Of a stretch of DNA of 52,576 bases, positions 17,192-26,093 are shown piece after piece (position 1 is the stretch's first letter; each line of letters opens with the position of its first letter). A model generated the notes under the pieces. That model was not told the origin of the DNA. It saw nothing but the letters and a program-made list of their open reading frames with translations, and searched no databases. Made by a program: the position numbers and the translations under genes. The stretch comes from Marisediminicola senii (GTDB lineage Bacteria; Actinomycetota; Actinomycetes; Actinomycetales; Microbacteriaceae), in the NCBI RefSeq assembly GCF_011057645.1, contig NZ_JAALGE010000017.1, forward strand, positions 1 to 52,576, written 5' to 3'.

Positions 17192-17226
17192 AACGGCAGG
17201 TCCGCCGAGCTGGCGGGCCTGCCGTT
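17192..17226. terminator. Bidirectional hairpin between convergent natB-like and sugar permease genes
   Basis: AACGGCAGG-t-CCGCC pairs with GGCGG-g-CCTGCCGTT around a GAGCT loop: 14 base pairs with one T-G mismatch or wobble. It sits between two gene ends facing each other, the expected place for a shared terminator. Confidence 0.8.
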
Positions 17227-17253
17227 CCGCGCTACTCGATCGTTCTGTCGTTG

Positions 17254-18300
17254 CTAGCTGCTCTTGCCGCGAGAGGCGAACCGCTGCTGCAGCAGCACCG
17301 CGACGACGATGATCACGCCCTTCGCGACGTTCTGCACCGACGTCGACAGGTTGTTCTGGGTGAACACGTTGGTCAGGGTGCTGAAGATCAGCACGCCGAG
17401 CACCGTGCCCACGATCGTGCCGCGTCCACCGATCAGCAGCGTGCCTCCCACGACGACCGCGGCGATCGCGTCGAGCTCGTACAGCGTGCCGTGGGTCGAG
17501 GTGCCCGCGGTGGTGCGGCCGAGCATCATGATCGCGGCGATGCCGGCGGTGAGACCCGAGAGTACGTAGAGGTAGACGATATGGCGCTTCACGTTGAGCC
17601 CGGCGAGCTTCGCCGCCTCGCGGTTGCCGCCGATCGCGACCGTGCGGCGTCCGAAGGTGGTGCGGTTGAGCAAGAACCAGGCGGCGGCCGCGACCAGGAC
17701 GAAGATCCAGATCAGCACCGGCACCCCGATAAAGTCGGCCCGCGTGAACGACAGGAATCCGGTGTTGTTCACGATCTGCGTCGACCGGTTCGAGATCAGC
17801 TCGGCGAGTCCCCGCGCTCCCACCAGCATCGCGAGGGTCGCCATGAACGCGACCACATTGCCGTAGGCGATCACGATGCCGTTCACAAGCCCGGCTGCCA
17901 TGCCGACCAGCAGCGCGATGAGCACCATCAGCACCCACGAGGTCTGGGTCGCCGCCAGCTGCACGGCGGTCAGGCTGGCCACCACGGTCGCGAGGCCCAT
18001 CACCGACCCCACCGAGAGATCGATCCCGCCCGCCGTGATCACGAAGGTCATGCCGATGCTGATCACGCCGATGATCGACGCGAACCTGATGATGGTCAGC
18101 ATGTTGTCGATGCTGAGGAACCGCTCGCCCGCCGTGGCCCCGCCGACGATCACCAGCAGCGCCAGGGCGATCACGAGCCCGAGGTTGCGCCCGGCCGACC
18201 CTGCCATCAGCCTCTTGAGGGGCGAGGGGGTGGATGCCGCGCCGCCGCCCCGCGGTGACGACTCCGTGGCCGGAGCCACAGTGCTTCTCTGCTCGCTCAC
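17254..18300 (-). CDS. Ribose-type sugar ABC transporter permease
   Basis: A 348-residue RbsC-family permease with eight or more hydrophobic segments. It has the characteristic ISIGMTFVITAGGIDLSVGS and the TTFGRRTVAIGGNREAAKLAGLNV loop that contacts the ATPase. GTG at 18300 overlaps the ATPase stop as GTGA, and the GTGCCGC preceding follows AAAGGA. The first 30 residues are a Ser/Thr/Pro-rich cytoplasmic tail. It forms an importer with the gene upstream and the binding protein on the other strand at 20077. Confidence 0.93.
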   Translation of the reverse strand: MSEQRSTVAPATESSPRGGGAASTPSPLKRLMAGSAGRNLGLVIALALLVIVGGATAGERFLSIDNMLTIIRFASIIGVISIGMTFVITAGGIDLSVGSVMGLATVVASLTAVQLAATQTSWVLMVLIALLVGMAAGLVNGIVIAYGNVVAFMATLAMLVGARGLAELISNRSTQIVNNTGFLSFTRADFIGVPVLIWIFVLVAAAAWFLLNRTTFGRRTVAIGGNREAAKLAGLNVKRHIVYLYVLSGLTAGIAAIMMLGRTTAGTSTHGTLYELDAIAAVVVGGTLLIGGRGTIVGTVLGVLIFSTLTNVFTQNNLSTSVQNVAKGVIIVVAVLLQQRFASRGKSS

Positions 18301-19817
18301 GCGGCACTTCCTTTCATGACGAGATCGAGCACGCCGTGCTCGTCGATATCGGTCGAATCCTTCGTTGCCAGCACCCTGCCGTCGCCGATCACGAGAACGC
18401 GGTCGGCGAGGCCGAGCACCTCCTCGATTTCGCTGGAGACGATCACGATGGCGTTGCCCGCCGCGGCCAGCCGGCGGATGAGCGCGTAGATCTCGGCGCG
18501 GGCGCCGACGTCGACGCCGCGGGTCGGTTCGTCGAGCAGGAGCACCCGGGTGCCGTGCACCAGCCACCTCGCGAGCAGGATCTTCTGCTGGTTGCCCCCG
18601 GAGAGCGTGCGGGTGATGCGGTCGGGGTCGTCCGGCCGCAGCTCGAGCGCCGCGATCTGCTCGACGGCGGCGTCACGCTCGCGGCGGTCGTTGAGCACGC
18701 CACCGACGGCGAAGCGCCCGAACGTCGACAGAGTGATGTTCTTGAACACGGGTTCGTCGAGCAGCAGCCCCTGGCTCTTGCGTTCCTCGGGCGAGAGCCC
18801 GATACCGGCGGCGACCGCGGAATCCACCGACCCTGCCCGAAGCGCGGTGCCAGACACCGACACCCGCCCCGTCGAGGCCTTGCGTGCTCCGTAGACCGTC
18901 TCGAGGATCTCCGACCGGCCGGAGCCGACGAGGCCGGCGAGCCCGACGATCTCGCCGGCGCGCACCGTGAAATCCACCCCGGAGAACTCGCCCCGCAGGC
19001 CGAGGTCCTCGACCTGCAGCACGACGGGGGAGTCGGCGGCGACGGGCACCCTGGCCGGAAAGACGTTGGCGACATCGCGCCCGGTCATCAGCCGGATCAG
19101 CTCCGCAGTGGGAGTTGCAGACACGGCGAGGCCCGATGCGGTGCTGCGGCCGTCCTTGATCACGGTGATCCGATCGCCGATCTGGCGGATCTCCTCGAGC
19201 CGGTGCGAGATATAGATGACCGCGATGCCGCTCGCGGTCAGTTCCCGCACGACTCGGAACAGGTTCTTGACCTCTTCCGAGTCCAGCACCGCGCTCGGTT
19301 CGTCCATGATGATGAGCTTCGTGTCGTGCGACAGGGCACGCGCCATGCTCACGATCTGCTTGTTCGCGGCGCTGAGGGTGCCGACCTCGGTCTTCGGCGA
19401 GATCGAGCCGTGGCCGAGGCGGGTCATGAGCTCGCCGGCGAGGCGGTTCGACCCGGCGACGCGCAGTACACCGCCCCGCGCGTTCTCGTGCCCGAGGAAG
19501 ATGTTCTCGGCCACGGTCAGGCCGTCGACGACGTCGAGCTCCTGGTACATGGTCGCGATGCCCAGCCCGAGCGCCGCGACGGGGCTGGCGATGGTGGTGG
19601 GCTCGCCCTGCCAGTGGATCGTTCCACCATCGGGCTGGTGCACGCCGGAGAGCGTCTTGATGAGGGTGGACTTGCCCGCGCCGTTCTGGCCGAGCACGCA
19701 GTGCACCTCACCGGCGCGCACCGTCAGGTCGACCCCCCGCAGGGCGGCCACACCGGCGAAGCTCTTGGTGATCTGGCGCACGTCGAGTAATGACGGTGAA
19801 TGGTCGTCTTCGATCAT
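18297..19817 (-). CDS. Ribose-type sugar ABC transporter ATPase (RbsA-like, two domains)
   Basis: A 506-residue double ATPase. Domain 1 has Walker A GQNGAGKST, an unusual signature LSAANKQIVSMARAL and Walker B LIIMDEPSAVLD. Domain 2 has the degenerate Walker A GLVGSGRSE typical of RbsA, LSGGNQQKILLARWL and VLLLDEPTRGVDVGARAEIY. ATG 19817 is preceded by TATGTT six bases upstream and has no SD, suggesting leaderless translation. It is the first gene of the leftward half of the sugar locus. Confidence 0.94.
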   Translation of the reverse strand: MIEDDHSPSLLDVRQITKSFAGVAALRGVDLTVRAGEVHCVLGQNGAGKSTLIKTLSGVHQPDGGTIHWQGEPTTIASPVAALGLGIATMYQELDVVDGLTVAENIFLGHENARGGVLRVAGSNRLAGELMTRLGHGSISPKTEVGTLSAANKQIVSMARALSHDTKLIIMDEPSAVLDSEEVKNLFRVVRELTASGIAVIYISHRLEEIRQIGDRITVIKDGRSTASGLAVSATPTAELIRLMTGRDVANVFPARVPVAADSPVVLQVEDLGLRGEFSGVDFTVRAGEIVGLAGLVGSGRSEILETVYGARKASTGRVSVSGTALRAGSVDSAVAAGIGLSPEERKSQGLLLDEPVFKNITLSTFGRFAVGGVLNDRRERDAAVEQIAALELRPDDPDRITRTLSGGNQQKILLARWLVHGTRVLLLDEPTRGVDVGARAEIYALIRRLAAAGNAIVIVSSEIEEVLGLADRVLVIGDGRVLATKDSTDIDEHGVLDLVMKGSAA

Positions 19818-19823
19818 GCGGAG

Positions 19824-19829
19824 AACATA
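19824..19829 (-). promoter_or_regulatory. Candidate -10 (TATGTT) for the sugar ATPase-permease operon
   Basis: Read on the minus strand, TATGTT is six bases before ATG 19817. It lies within AGAACATAA (19822-19830, plus strand), a 9-mer repeated at 19951-19959. Confidence 0.45.
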
Positions 19830-19939
19830 ACACAGGGCACGATCGGCCGATGAGCCCCATTCTCGAATGTTTTCCGGGCCCGGGGGAGGCCGATCCGGGG
19901 GACAGTGACCGATATTTGCGCGCCGCCAGCCTGGTAACG

Positions 19940-19994
19940 ACTTATGACGAAGAACATAAATAAGTTGCCGAATAGCGGGCGGCGTTGCTAGCGT
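19940..19994 (+). promoter_or_regulatory. Promoter and possible operator for the sugar-binding protein gene
   Basis: TTGCCG (19965-19970) and TAGCGT (19989-19994) are spaced by 18 bases and fit a sigma-70-type promoter. The inverted repeat ACTTAT (19940-19945) / ATAAGT (19960-19965) abuts the -35 and could be an operator for the ROK regulator encoded at 23573-24763. The remainder of the 259-base divergent gap shows nothing else I can name. Confidence 0.4.
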
Positions 19995-20076
19995 GACCCT
20001 CGTCAGGGTTGACAGGCGAGCTTGCCGCACGTGTCTCCTCCGGCACACACGCAGATCATCCACCAGGAGGAACCAC

Positions 20077-21123
20077 ATGCTTGCAGCAACCACGCGGCGT
20101 CGACGCTTTCTCGTCGCCGCCGGCGCATCCCTCGCGACAATCGGCCTGCTGGCCGGGTGCACGCCGGGCGACACCGACACCAACGTCGAGCCGGAGACCG
20201 CCACCGTCGAGGGCAACGAGGCCGAGGGTGACACAATCGCGATCGGCTTCTCCGGCCCCGCCGCCGACCACGGCTGGCTCGGCGCAATCAACGCCGCGGC
20301 ACTCGCCGAGGCGGAGAAGTACCCCGACATCGACCTGCGGGTCGCCGAGGGCACCAATGACGCGAACCTGCAGATCAGCCAGGTCGAGGGCTTCATCAAC
20401 GACGGCGTCGATGCCATCGTGCTGCTGCCGACCGACGGCGCCGCCCTCACCGAGGTCGCGATCCAGGCCATGGAAGCCGGTATCCCCGTGATCAACGTCG
20501 ACCGGGAGTTCTCGAGCACCTTCGCCTCCCGCGTCACGATCCTCGGCGACAACTACGGAATGGGCGTCAGCGCCGGCACCTACATCTGCGAACAGCTCGA
20601 CGGCAACGACGACGCCGTGGTCGCGGAGATCGCCGGCATCGACTCCCTCCCGCTCACCCAGGACCGCAGCGCGGGCTTCTCCGACGCGCTCGGTGACTGT
20701 GGACTCGAGGTCAGCAACCGCGTGGCGGCGGACTTCACCGTGCAGGGCGGCGAGGCCGCGGCATCGCAGCTGCTCGCATCGGCACCGCAGATCGACGCCA
20801 TCTGGAACCACGACGACGACCAGGGCATCGGAGTGCTCGCCGCGATCGATGCGGCCGGGCGTGACGAGTTCTTCATGGTCGGCGGCGCCGGCTCCGCGAA
20901 CGCGATGCGCGAGATCGAGTCCGGCGACGGCGTGCTGCAGGCGACGGTCATCTACCCGTCGACGCAGGCGGCAGACGGCATCCGCCTCGCCCGCCTCGTC
21001 GCCCAGGGCAAGGCGCTGAGCGACCTGGTCGAGGTCGAGGTGCCGAACCGCATCGTGCTCAACGCCCCGGTGGTCACCAGCGAGAACGTGGCCGACTACC
21101 TGCCGACGGCGTTCGAATCCTGA
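20077..21123 (+). CDS. Sugar ABC transporter substrate-binding lipoprotein (ribose type)
   Basis: A 348-residue exported binding protein with lipobox LLAGC (Cys near 28) followed by an acidic Thr/Glu linker. The mature domain has periplasmic-binding-protein type I features: GFSGPAADHGWLGAINAAA, INDGVDAIVLLPTDGAAL, PVINVDREF and IWNHDDDQGIGVLAAI. The site AGGAGG at 20065-20070 sets ATG 20077. It is transcribed away from its ATPase and permease genes. The ligand is not identifiable. Confidence 0.92.
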   Translation: MLAATTRRRRFLVAAGASLATIGLLAGCTPGDTDTNVEPETATVEGNEAEGDTIAIGFSGPAADHGWLGAINAAALAEAEKYPDIDLRVAEGTNDANLQISQVEGFINDGVDAIVLLPTDGAALTEVAIQAMEAGIPVINVDREFSSTFASRVTILGDNYGMGVSAGTYICEQLDGNDDAVVAEIAGIDSLPLTQDRSAGFSDALGDCGLEVSNRVAADFTVQGGEAAASQLLASAPQIDAIWNHDDDQGIGVLAAIDAAGRDEFFMVGGAGSANAMREIESGDGVLQATVIYPSTQAADGIRLARLVAQGKALSDLVEVEVPNRIVLNAPVVTSENVADYLPTAFES

Positions 21124-21145
21124 CCGACTGATCGCATCACCCATC

Positions 21146-21179
21146 CAGGGCGCCCCGCCTTCCCGGCGCGGGCGCCCTG
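21146..21179 (+). terminator. Hairpin between the sugar-binding protein and Gfo/Idh genes
   Basis: Perfect 10-base stem CAGGGCGCCC (21146-21155) with GGGCGCCCTG (21170-21179), 14-base loop. It may terminate or attenuate transcription so that the abundant binding protein is made in excess of the downstream enzymes. Confidence 0.6.
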
Positions 21180-21242
21180 CCCATTCCCCGCACCACCCGC
21201 TGCCACTCTCGCGAAGGCAGCCACACATGAGAAGGCAGCACC

Positions 21243-22433
21243 GTGTCTGAAAACTCCCGCTCCCTGAGAATCGCCATGCTCGGCCACGGATTCATGGGAG
21301 CCGCCCATTCGCAGGGGTGGCGCGTCGCGCCGCGCTTCTTCGACCTGCCCGCCAGCCCCGAGATGGCGCTCGTCGTCGGCCGCCGCGCGGAGCCGGCGCG
21401 GGCAGCGGCCGAGAAGTGGGGGTGGGCAGAGGCATCCACCGACTGGCGCGAGGCCATCGAACGCGATGACATCGACGTCATCGACATCGTGACCCCCGGC
21501 GACTCGCACGCCGAGATCGCCATCGCCGCGCTCGCCGCGGGAAAGCACGTACTGTGCGAGAAGCCGCTGGCCAACACCCTCGCCGAAGCCGACGCGATGG
21601 CAGAGGCCGCGGTGGATGCCGCGAGCCGCGGCGTCTTCGCCATGGTCGGGTTCGTTTACCGCAGAACACCCGCCGCCGTCCTCGCGCGGCAGCTCGTCGC
21701 CGACGGTGCCGTGGGCGAGATCCGGCAGGTGCGCGCCGCATACCTGCAGGACTGGCTCGTCGATCCCGATGTTCCCCTCGGCTGGCGGCTGCAGAAGGAG
21801 CACGCCGGATCCGGGGCGCTCGGCGACATCGGGGCGCACGCCATCGACCTCGCCCAGTTCATCACCGGCCTCCGGCTGGATGCGGTGAGCGGCATCCTGC
21901 AGACCGCCATCACTCGTCGCCCGCTCGTCGAGGCGGCGGCCGGACCCTCAGGGCTGTCCGGGGCGGCCGACGGTTCCGGCGAGTACGGAGAGGTCACGGT
22001 CGACGACCTCGCGCTGTTCACCGGCCGGTTCGACAGCGGCGTCTACGGGTCGTTCGAGGCGACCAGGCTCAGCACCGGCCGCAAGAACTCCCTGCGCATC
22101 GAGGTCGCGGGCTCCGCCGGCGCGATCTCGTTCGACCTCGAGCGGTCGAACGAGCTCGAGTTCTACGACCGCACCGCGAACGCCGGCCGCCAGGGATTCG
22201 CGCGGGTGCTCGTCACCGAACCCGAGCACCCCTATATCTCGGCGTGGTGGCCCGCCGGACATATGCTCGGTTATGAGCACGGCTTCACGCACCAGGCGAA
22301 GGACTTCGTGGAGGCGATCTGCGCCGGCACCCAGCCGACGCCGTCGTTCGCGGATGGGCGGCAGGTGCAGGCGGTGCTCGACGCGGTGGCGGCCAGCGCG
22401 GCATCCAACAGTTCATGGACCAGCACGAGCTGA
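21243..22433 (+). CDS. Gfo/Idh/MocA-family sugar oxidoreductase
   Basis: NAD(P)-dependent dehydrogenase of 396 residues. It has an N-terminal Rossmann fold ([18 protein letters not shown]) and the family's EKPL motif ([16 protein letters not shown]). The catalytic-domain pattern is [17 protein letters not shown], whose conserved Asp and His contact the substrate. It probably oxidises or epimerises the imported sugar or polyol. GTG 21243 is the best start; the SD is weak. The C-terminal 15 residues are Ala/Ser-rich. Confidence 0.9.
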   Translation: MSENSRSLRIAMLGHGFMGAAHSQGWRVAPRFFDLPASPEMALVVGRRAEPARAAAEKWGWAEASTDWREAIERDDIDVIDIVTPGDSHAEIAIAALAAGKHVLCEKPLANTLAEADAMAEAAVDAASRGVFAMVGFVYRRTPAAVLARQLVADGAVGEIRQVRAAYLQDWLVDPDVPLGWRLQKEHAGSGALGDIGAHAIDLAQFITGLRLDAVSGILQTAITRRPLVEAAAGPSGLSGAADGSGEYGEVTVDDLALFTGRFDSGVYGSFEATRLSTGRKNSLRIEVAGSAGAISFDLERSNELEFYDRTANAGRQGFARVLVTEPEHPYISAWWPAGHMLGYEHGFTHQAKDFVEAICAGTQPTPSFADGRQVQAVLDAVAASAASNSSWTSTS

Positions 22434-22531
22434 CGCAGCACGCGGCACGATCGCCGGACCCGGCAAGACCTCACGCAACACCCAGCACGACCGAACACGC
22501 AGACCCCTCGATGAAGAAGGAGCACCACCGT

Positions 22532-23533
22532 ATGTCTCGTCCTGTCACGTTGTTCACGGGCCAGTGGGCCGACCTGCCGTTCGAGGAGGTCGCGAAGCTG
22601 GCCTCGGGGTGGGGGTATGACGGCCTGGAGATCGCGTGCTGGGGTGATCACCTCGACCCGTGGCGGTGGGATGACGCCGAGTACGTCGCCGGCAAGCTCG
22701 CGATCCTGGAGAAGTACGACCTGAAGGTGTGGGCGATCTCGAACCACCTGAAGGGGCAGGCGGTGTGCGATGACCCGATCGACCAGCGGCACCGCGACAT
22801 CCTGCCCGACGTGGTGTGGGGTGACGGCGACCCGGAAGGGGTGCGCCAGCGCGCGGCGGAGGAGATGAAGAACACCGCCCGCCTCGCCGCGAAGCTCGGG
22901 GTGAAGACGGTGGTCGGGTTCACCGGGTCGTCCATCTGGAAGTACGTGGCGATGTTCCCGCCCGCATCGGAGGCGATGATCGAGGCCGGGTACCAGGACT
23001 TCGCCGACCGGTGGAACCCGATCCTCGACGTGTTCGACGAGGTCGGGGTGCGGTTCGCGCACGAGGTGCACCCGTCGGAGATCGCGTACGACTACTGGAC
23101 CACCGTGCGGGCGCTGGAGGCGATCGGACACCGGGAGGCGTTCGGGCTCAACTGGGACCCGAGCCACTTCGTGTGGCAGGACCTCGACCCGGTGTCGTTC
23201 CTCTGGGACTTCAAGGACCGGATCTACCACGTGGACTGCAAGGACACCAAGAAGCGGATGAGCAACGGCCGCAACGGGCGGCTGGGGTCACACCTGCCGT
23301 GGGCCGACCCGCGGCGCGGCTGGGACTTCATCTCCACCGGGCACGGCGACGTGCCGTGGGAAGACAGCTTTCGCATGCTCGGCGCGATCGGCTACGAGGG
23401 CCCGTTGTCGGTGGAATGGGAGGACGCCGGAATGGACCGGCTCCTCGGCGCCCCCGAAGCGCTCGAGTTCGTGCGCCGCCTCGGGTTCGAGCCCCCGACG
23501 GCCTCCTTCGACGCCGCCTTTAGCGCCCGGTGA
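22532..23533 (+). CDS. Sugar phosphate isomerase/epimerase-like protein (xylose isomerase TIM barrel)
   Basis: A 333-residue AP-endonuclease-2/xylose-isomerase-like TIM barrel. Likely metal ligands are in [33 protein letters not shown] and [17 protein letters not shown] at 22517-22522, nine bases before ATG 22532, fixes the start. It is paired with the Gfo/Idh gene, a common partner in inositol-like and keto-sugar pathways. Codon choice looks different from its neighbours, with many GGG and CGG codons, so it may have been acquired separately. The substrate is unknown. Confidence 0.88.
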   Translation: MSRPVTLFTGQWADLPFEEVAKLASGWGYDGLEIACWGDHLDPWRWDDAEYVAGKLAILEKYDLKVWAISNHLKGQAVCDDPIDQRHRDILPDVVWGDGDPEGVRQRAAEEMKNTARLAAKLGVKTVVGFTGSSIWKYVAMFPPASEAMIEAGYQDFADRWNPILDVFDEVGVRFAHEVHPSEIAYDYWTTVRALEAIGHREAFGLNWDPSHFVWQDLDPVSFLWDFKDRIYHVDCKDTKKRMSNGRNGRLGSHLPWADPRRGWDFISTGHGDVPWEDSFRMLGAIGYEGPLSVEWEDAGMDRLLGAPEALEFVRRLGFEPPTASFDAAFSAR

Positions 23534-23572
23534 CTTTCACTAGCGACCCGCCCGACGCGGTGGTCACAGCGG

Positions 23573-24763
23573 CTAGCCCGCGGTGACCATCGCGTCGACG
23601 CGTTCGGGCGACAGTGCGAAGTGGATGGCGAGCATCGCGGCGCCGACGACGGCGGCCTGCGGTCCGACGCTCGAGTGCGTGATGTGCAGGTGCTGCGTCG
23701 CGAGCGGCGTCGACCGCGTGTAGATGACCTCGCGAACGCCCGCGATCAGGTGCTCGCCAGCCTGCGCCATCGACCCGCCGATCACGATGACCGACGGGTT
23801 CATGAGGCTCACGCACGTGGTGAGCACCTCGCCGAGGTCGCGTCCGGCCTGCCGCACCGCCTGGATCGCCTCCAGGTTGCCGCGCTTGACGAGGTCGATC
23901 ACGGCCTGCGCGCCGTCGGCGTCGAGTCCGGTGTCGCGGAGTGCCTGGGCGAGGGCCCGACCGGAGGCGAGGGCTTCGAGGCATCCATGATTGCCACACC
24001 GGCAGAGCACGTCGCGGCCGCGGGAGATCTGCACGTGGCCGATGTCGCCGGCGATGCCCTGCGCGCCGCGCTGCAGGAAGCCGCCCGAGATGACGCCGGC
24101 GCCGATGCCGGTCGCGACCTTGACGAAGATCAGGTGCTCGACGTCGGGCCAGGCCAGCTCGCGCTCGCCGAGCGCCATGATGTTGACGTCGTTGTCGACC
24201 AGCACCGGCACGCCGAAGCGGGAGGTGAGGGCGGCCGGAACGTCGAAGCGATCCCAACCGGGCATGATCGGCGGGTTGATCGGCCGCCCGGTGCTGTGCT
24301 CGACCGGCCCCGGCAGGCCGACGCCCACCGCGAGCAGGTCGCTGGGGGAGCGCACCGCGCCGTCGACGAGCGCGGCACCGGCGATGGCGACCCAGTCGAG
24401 CACCGCGTCGGGTCCGCTCGAGACGGCCATCGGGGTCGAGTCCTCGGCCAGGATGCGACCGGTGAGGTCGCTGACCGCGAGGTGGATGTGGGACGCGCCG
24501 ATGTCGACGCCGAGCACGACCTTGCCGCGGGCGTCGAGGGCAAACTGCGACGATGGGCGGCCGCCGGTCGATGCGGCGTCGGCGGTCGGACTCACCAGCC
24601 CGAGGCGCATCAGCGCGTCGACCCGCAGCGCGACGGTCGAGCGGGCGAGCCCGGTGATGGCCGCGAGCTCGGCGCGGGTGCGGGGTGTGCCGTCACGGAG
24701 GATCTGGAACAGGTCACTCGTGGCGACGGTGCGGAGCGGACTCGCACCACTTATGTCGACCAT
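23573..24763 (-). CDS. ROK-family transcriptional regulator
   Basis: A 396-residue regulator with an N-terminal winged helix-turn-helix (TRAELAAITGLARSTVALRVDALMRLGLV). The ROK sugar-kinase-like domain follows, with phosphate loop VLGVDIGASHIHLAVSD and zinc motif GHVQISRGRDVLCRCGNHGCLEALASG. ATG 24763 has TTGAAT six bases upstream on its strand and no SD. It converges on the sugar catabolic genes and most likely represses this locus in response to a sugar. TTG 24775 is a less likely start. Confidence 0.92.
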   Translation of the reverse strand: MVDISGASPLRTVATSDLFQILRDGTPRTRAELAAITGLARSTVALRVDALMRLGLVSPTADAASTGGRPSSQFALDARGKVVLGVDIGASHIHLAVSDLTGRILAEDSTPMAVSSGPDAVLDWVAIAGAALVDGAVRSPSDLLAVGVGLPGPVEHSTGRPINPPIMPGWDRFDVPAALTSRFGVPVLVDNDVNIMALGERELAWPDVEHLIFVKVATGIGAGVISGGFLQRGAQGIAGDIGHVQISRGRDVLCRCGNHGCLEALASGRALAQALRDTGLDADGAQAVIDLVKRGNLEAIQAVRQAGRDLGEVLTTCVSLMNPSVIVIGGSMAQAGEHLIAGVREVIYTRSTPLATQHLHITHSSVGPQAAVVGAAMLAIHFALSPERVDAMVTAG

Positions 24764-24769
24764 TGTGCA

Positions 24770-24775
24770 ATTCAA
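24770..24775 (-). promoter_or_regulatory. Candidate -10 (TTGAAT) for the ROK regulator
   Basis: TTGAAT on the minus strand lies six bases before ATG 24763, the spacing seen at other apparent leaderless genes here. Confidence 0.35.
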
Positions 24776-24897
24776 CCACGTCGATCAGCCGAAGGGGTGC
24801 GCGAGGGTGCCTCGCGGGGGCTTGCGCACCCGTCGCCCGTCGCGCCGCTACCGCGCCTGGCTTCGGGCCCGGCTCCACGCCCGCTTCGCCGTCCTCG

Positions 24898-25965
24898 CTA
24901 CAGGTCGAGCCGCCAGCTGCCCGGGTAGCCGGCGGCGACGAATCCCAGCGCCTCGTTGACCGCGAGCATGTGGCGGTTCTCCTCGGCGTTCCAGGTATAG
25001 ACGGATGGATGCCCCGGCGCCAGCTCCTCGAGCCTGGCGAGGTTCGCGGCCTTGACGACCATGCCCAGCCGGTGACCGCGATGGGCCTCGAGCACGACGG
25101 TGTCCTGCTGGAACACCGGGCGGGACAGGTCTGCCGGCACCGTCAGCTGGGTGAATCCGACCAGCGAGTCGGTGGCGTCGTGGCGCACGACGGCGGTGAG
25201 CCAGCGGCGGCCCTCGGCGTCGCCCCGGGTATCGACGTCGCGCACCCGAGCCTCGTCCCACACTTCCGGCTGGTAGTCGGTCTCGCCGAGCGGCGGCTCG
25301 GTGCTCATGGCCGCGTGCAGGATCGCGAGGTCGGCGAGCCGGTGCTCGGGAGTCGGGCCCTCCCACACCTCGAGCGAGTACCCGGCCGGCTGTTCGACGA
25401 CGGGAGGGGAGGCCGGAAGCGGCAGCCGGCTCATCCGGTCCACCTGCGCGAGCCGGTAGCCGCGCGCGAGCAGGAACCGGGCGCCGGGGTCGTGCCGCGA
25501 CACCGAACCGTAGCCGGTCGGCGACGTGATGCGCTCGCCGCCGGCGATATCGCGGTGCATCGCGAACACCTGCAGCACGGTGCGTCCCTCGTTCACCGCG
25601 ATCGCGGCGGCGGTGTCGTACAGGGCACCGCCGATGCCGCGTCCGCGCACCTCGGGCAGCACGTCGACGGTGATCCAGGCCGAGGGCACCGCGTCGCCGC
25701 TCTGCACCTCGTGCACCGCCCTGCCGACGATGCGGCCATCCACCCGCGCCACGAACATGCGCCGCGGCTCGTAGGGGTCGTGCCAGGTCGGCAGCAGCTC
25801 CGCCGGCGTGTATGCGAGGTCGAACGAGCCGACGATGTCGGCCTCGACCCGGCTGACCACCCCGGTGGCCTCGATGAAGTCCGCGGCGTCCGCGGCGTCG
25901 ATCGATGCGGGGATGGTCACTTCGTCGATGGTGAACGACGGCGTTCCGGTGGGTGTCGACGGCAT
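24898..25965 (-). CDS. GNAT-family N-acetyltransferase with two GNAT domains
   Basis: A 355-residue protein with two acetyl-CoA-binding motifs, one per half: LPEVRGRGIGGALYDTA near 115-130 and VLEAHRGHRLGMVVKAANL near 285-305. Tandem GNAT proteins of this size are common in actinobacteria, including antibiotic and mycothiol-pathway enzymes, but no specific substrate can be read here. ATG 25965 gives the shortest start consistent with the fold; TATTCT occurs nine bases upstream. It is divergent from smc. Confidence 0.8.
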   Translation of the reverse strand: MPSTPTGTPSFTIDEVTIPASIDAADAADFIEATGVVSRVEADIVGSFDLAYTPAELLPTWHDPYEPRRMFVARVDGRIVGRAVHEVQSGDAVPSAWITVDVLPEVRGRGIGGALYDTAAAIAVNEGRTVLQVFAMHRDIAGGERITSPTGYGSVSRHDPGARFLLARGYRLAQVDRMSRLPLPASPPVVEQPAGYSLEVWEGPTPEHRLADLAILHAAMSTEPPLGETDYQPEVWDEARVRDVDTRGDAEGRRWLTAVVRHDATDSLVGFTQLTVPADLSRPVFQQDTVVLEAHRGHRLGMVVKAANLARLEELAPGHPSVYTWNAEENRHMLAVNEALGFVAAGYPGSWRLDL

Positions 25966-26093
25966 GGTGCGCCCAGAATATCGCCGCCCGCGCACGCCCA
26001 CCAGAGCGCGCACGGCGAGGCCTCTCCGGCCACCGGCGAGGTGTCGGGTACCGTTGTGCCAGTTCCGACCGAGACTTCACAGAACGGCTGCGC

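Noticed and set aside
15320-18307. A 995-codon minus-strand frame across the ABC exporter and permease genes
   Set aside because: The product is Arg/Ala/Gly-rich without motifs and overlaps three recognisable genes, so it is an antisense artefact of GC-rich codons.
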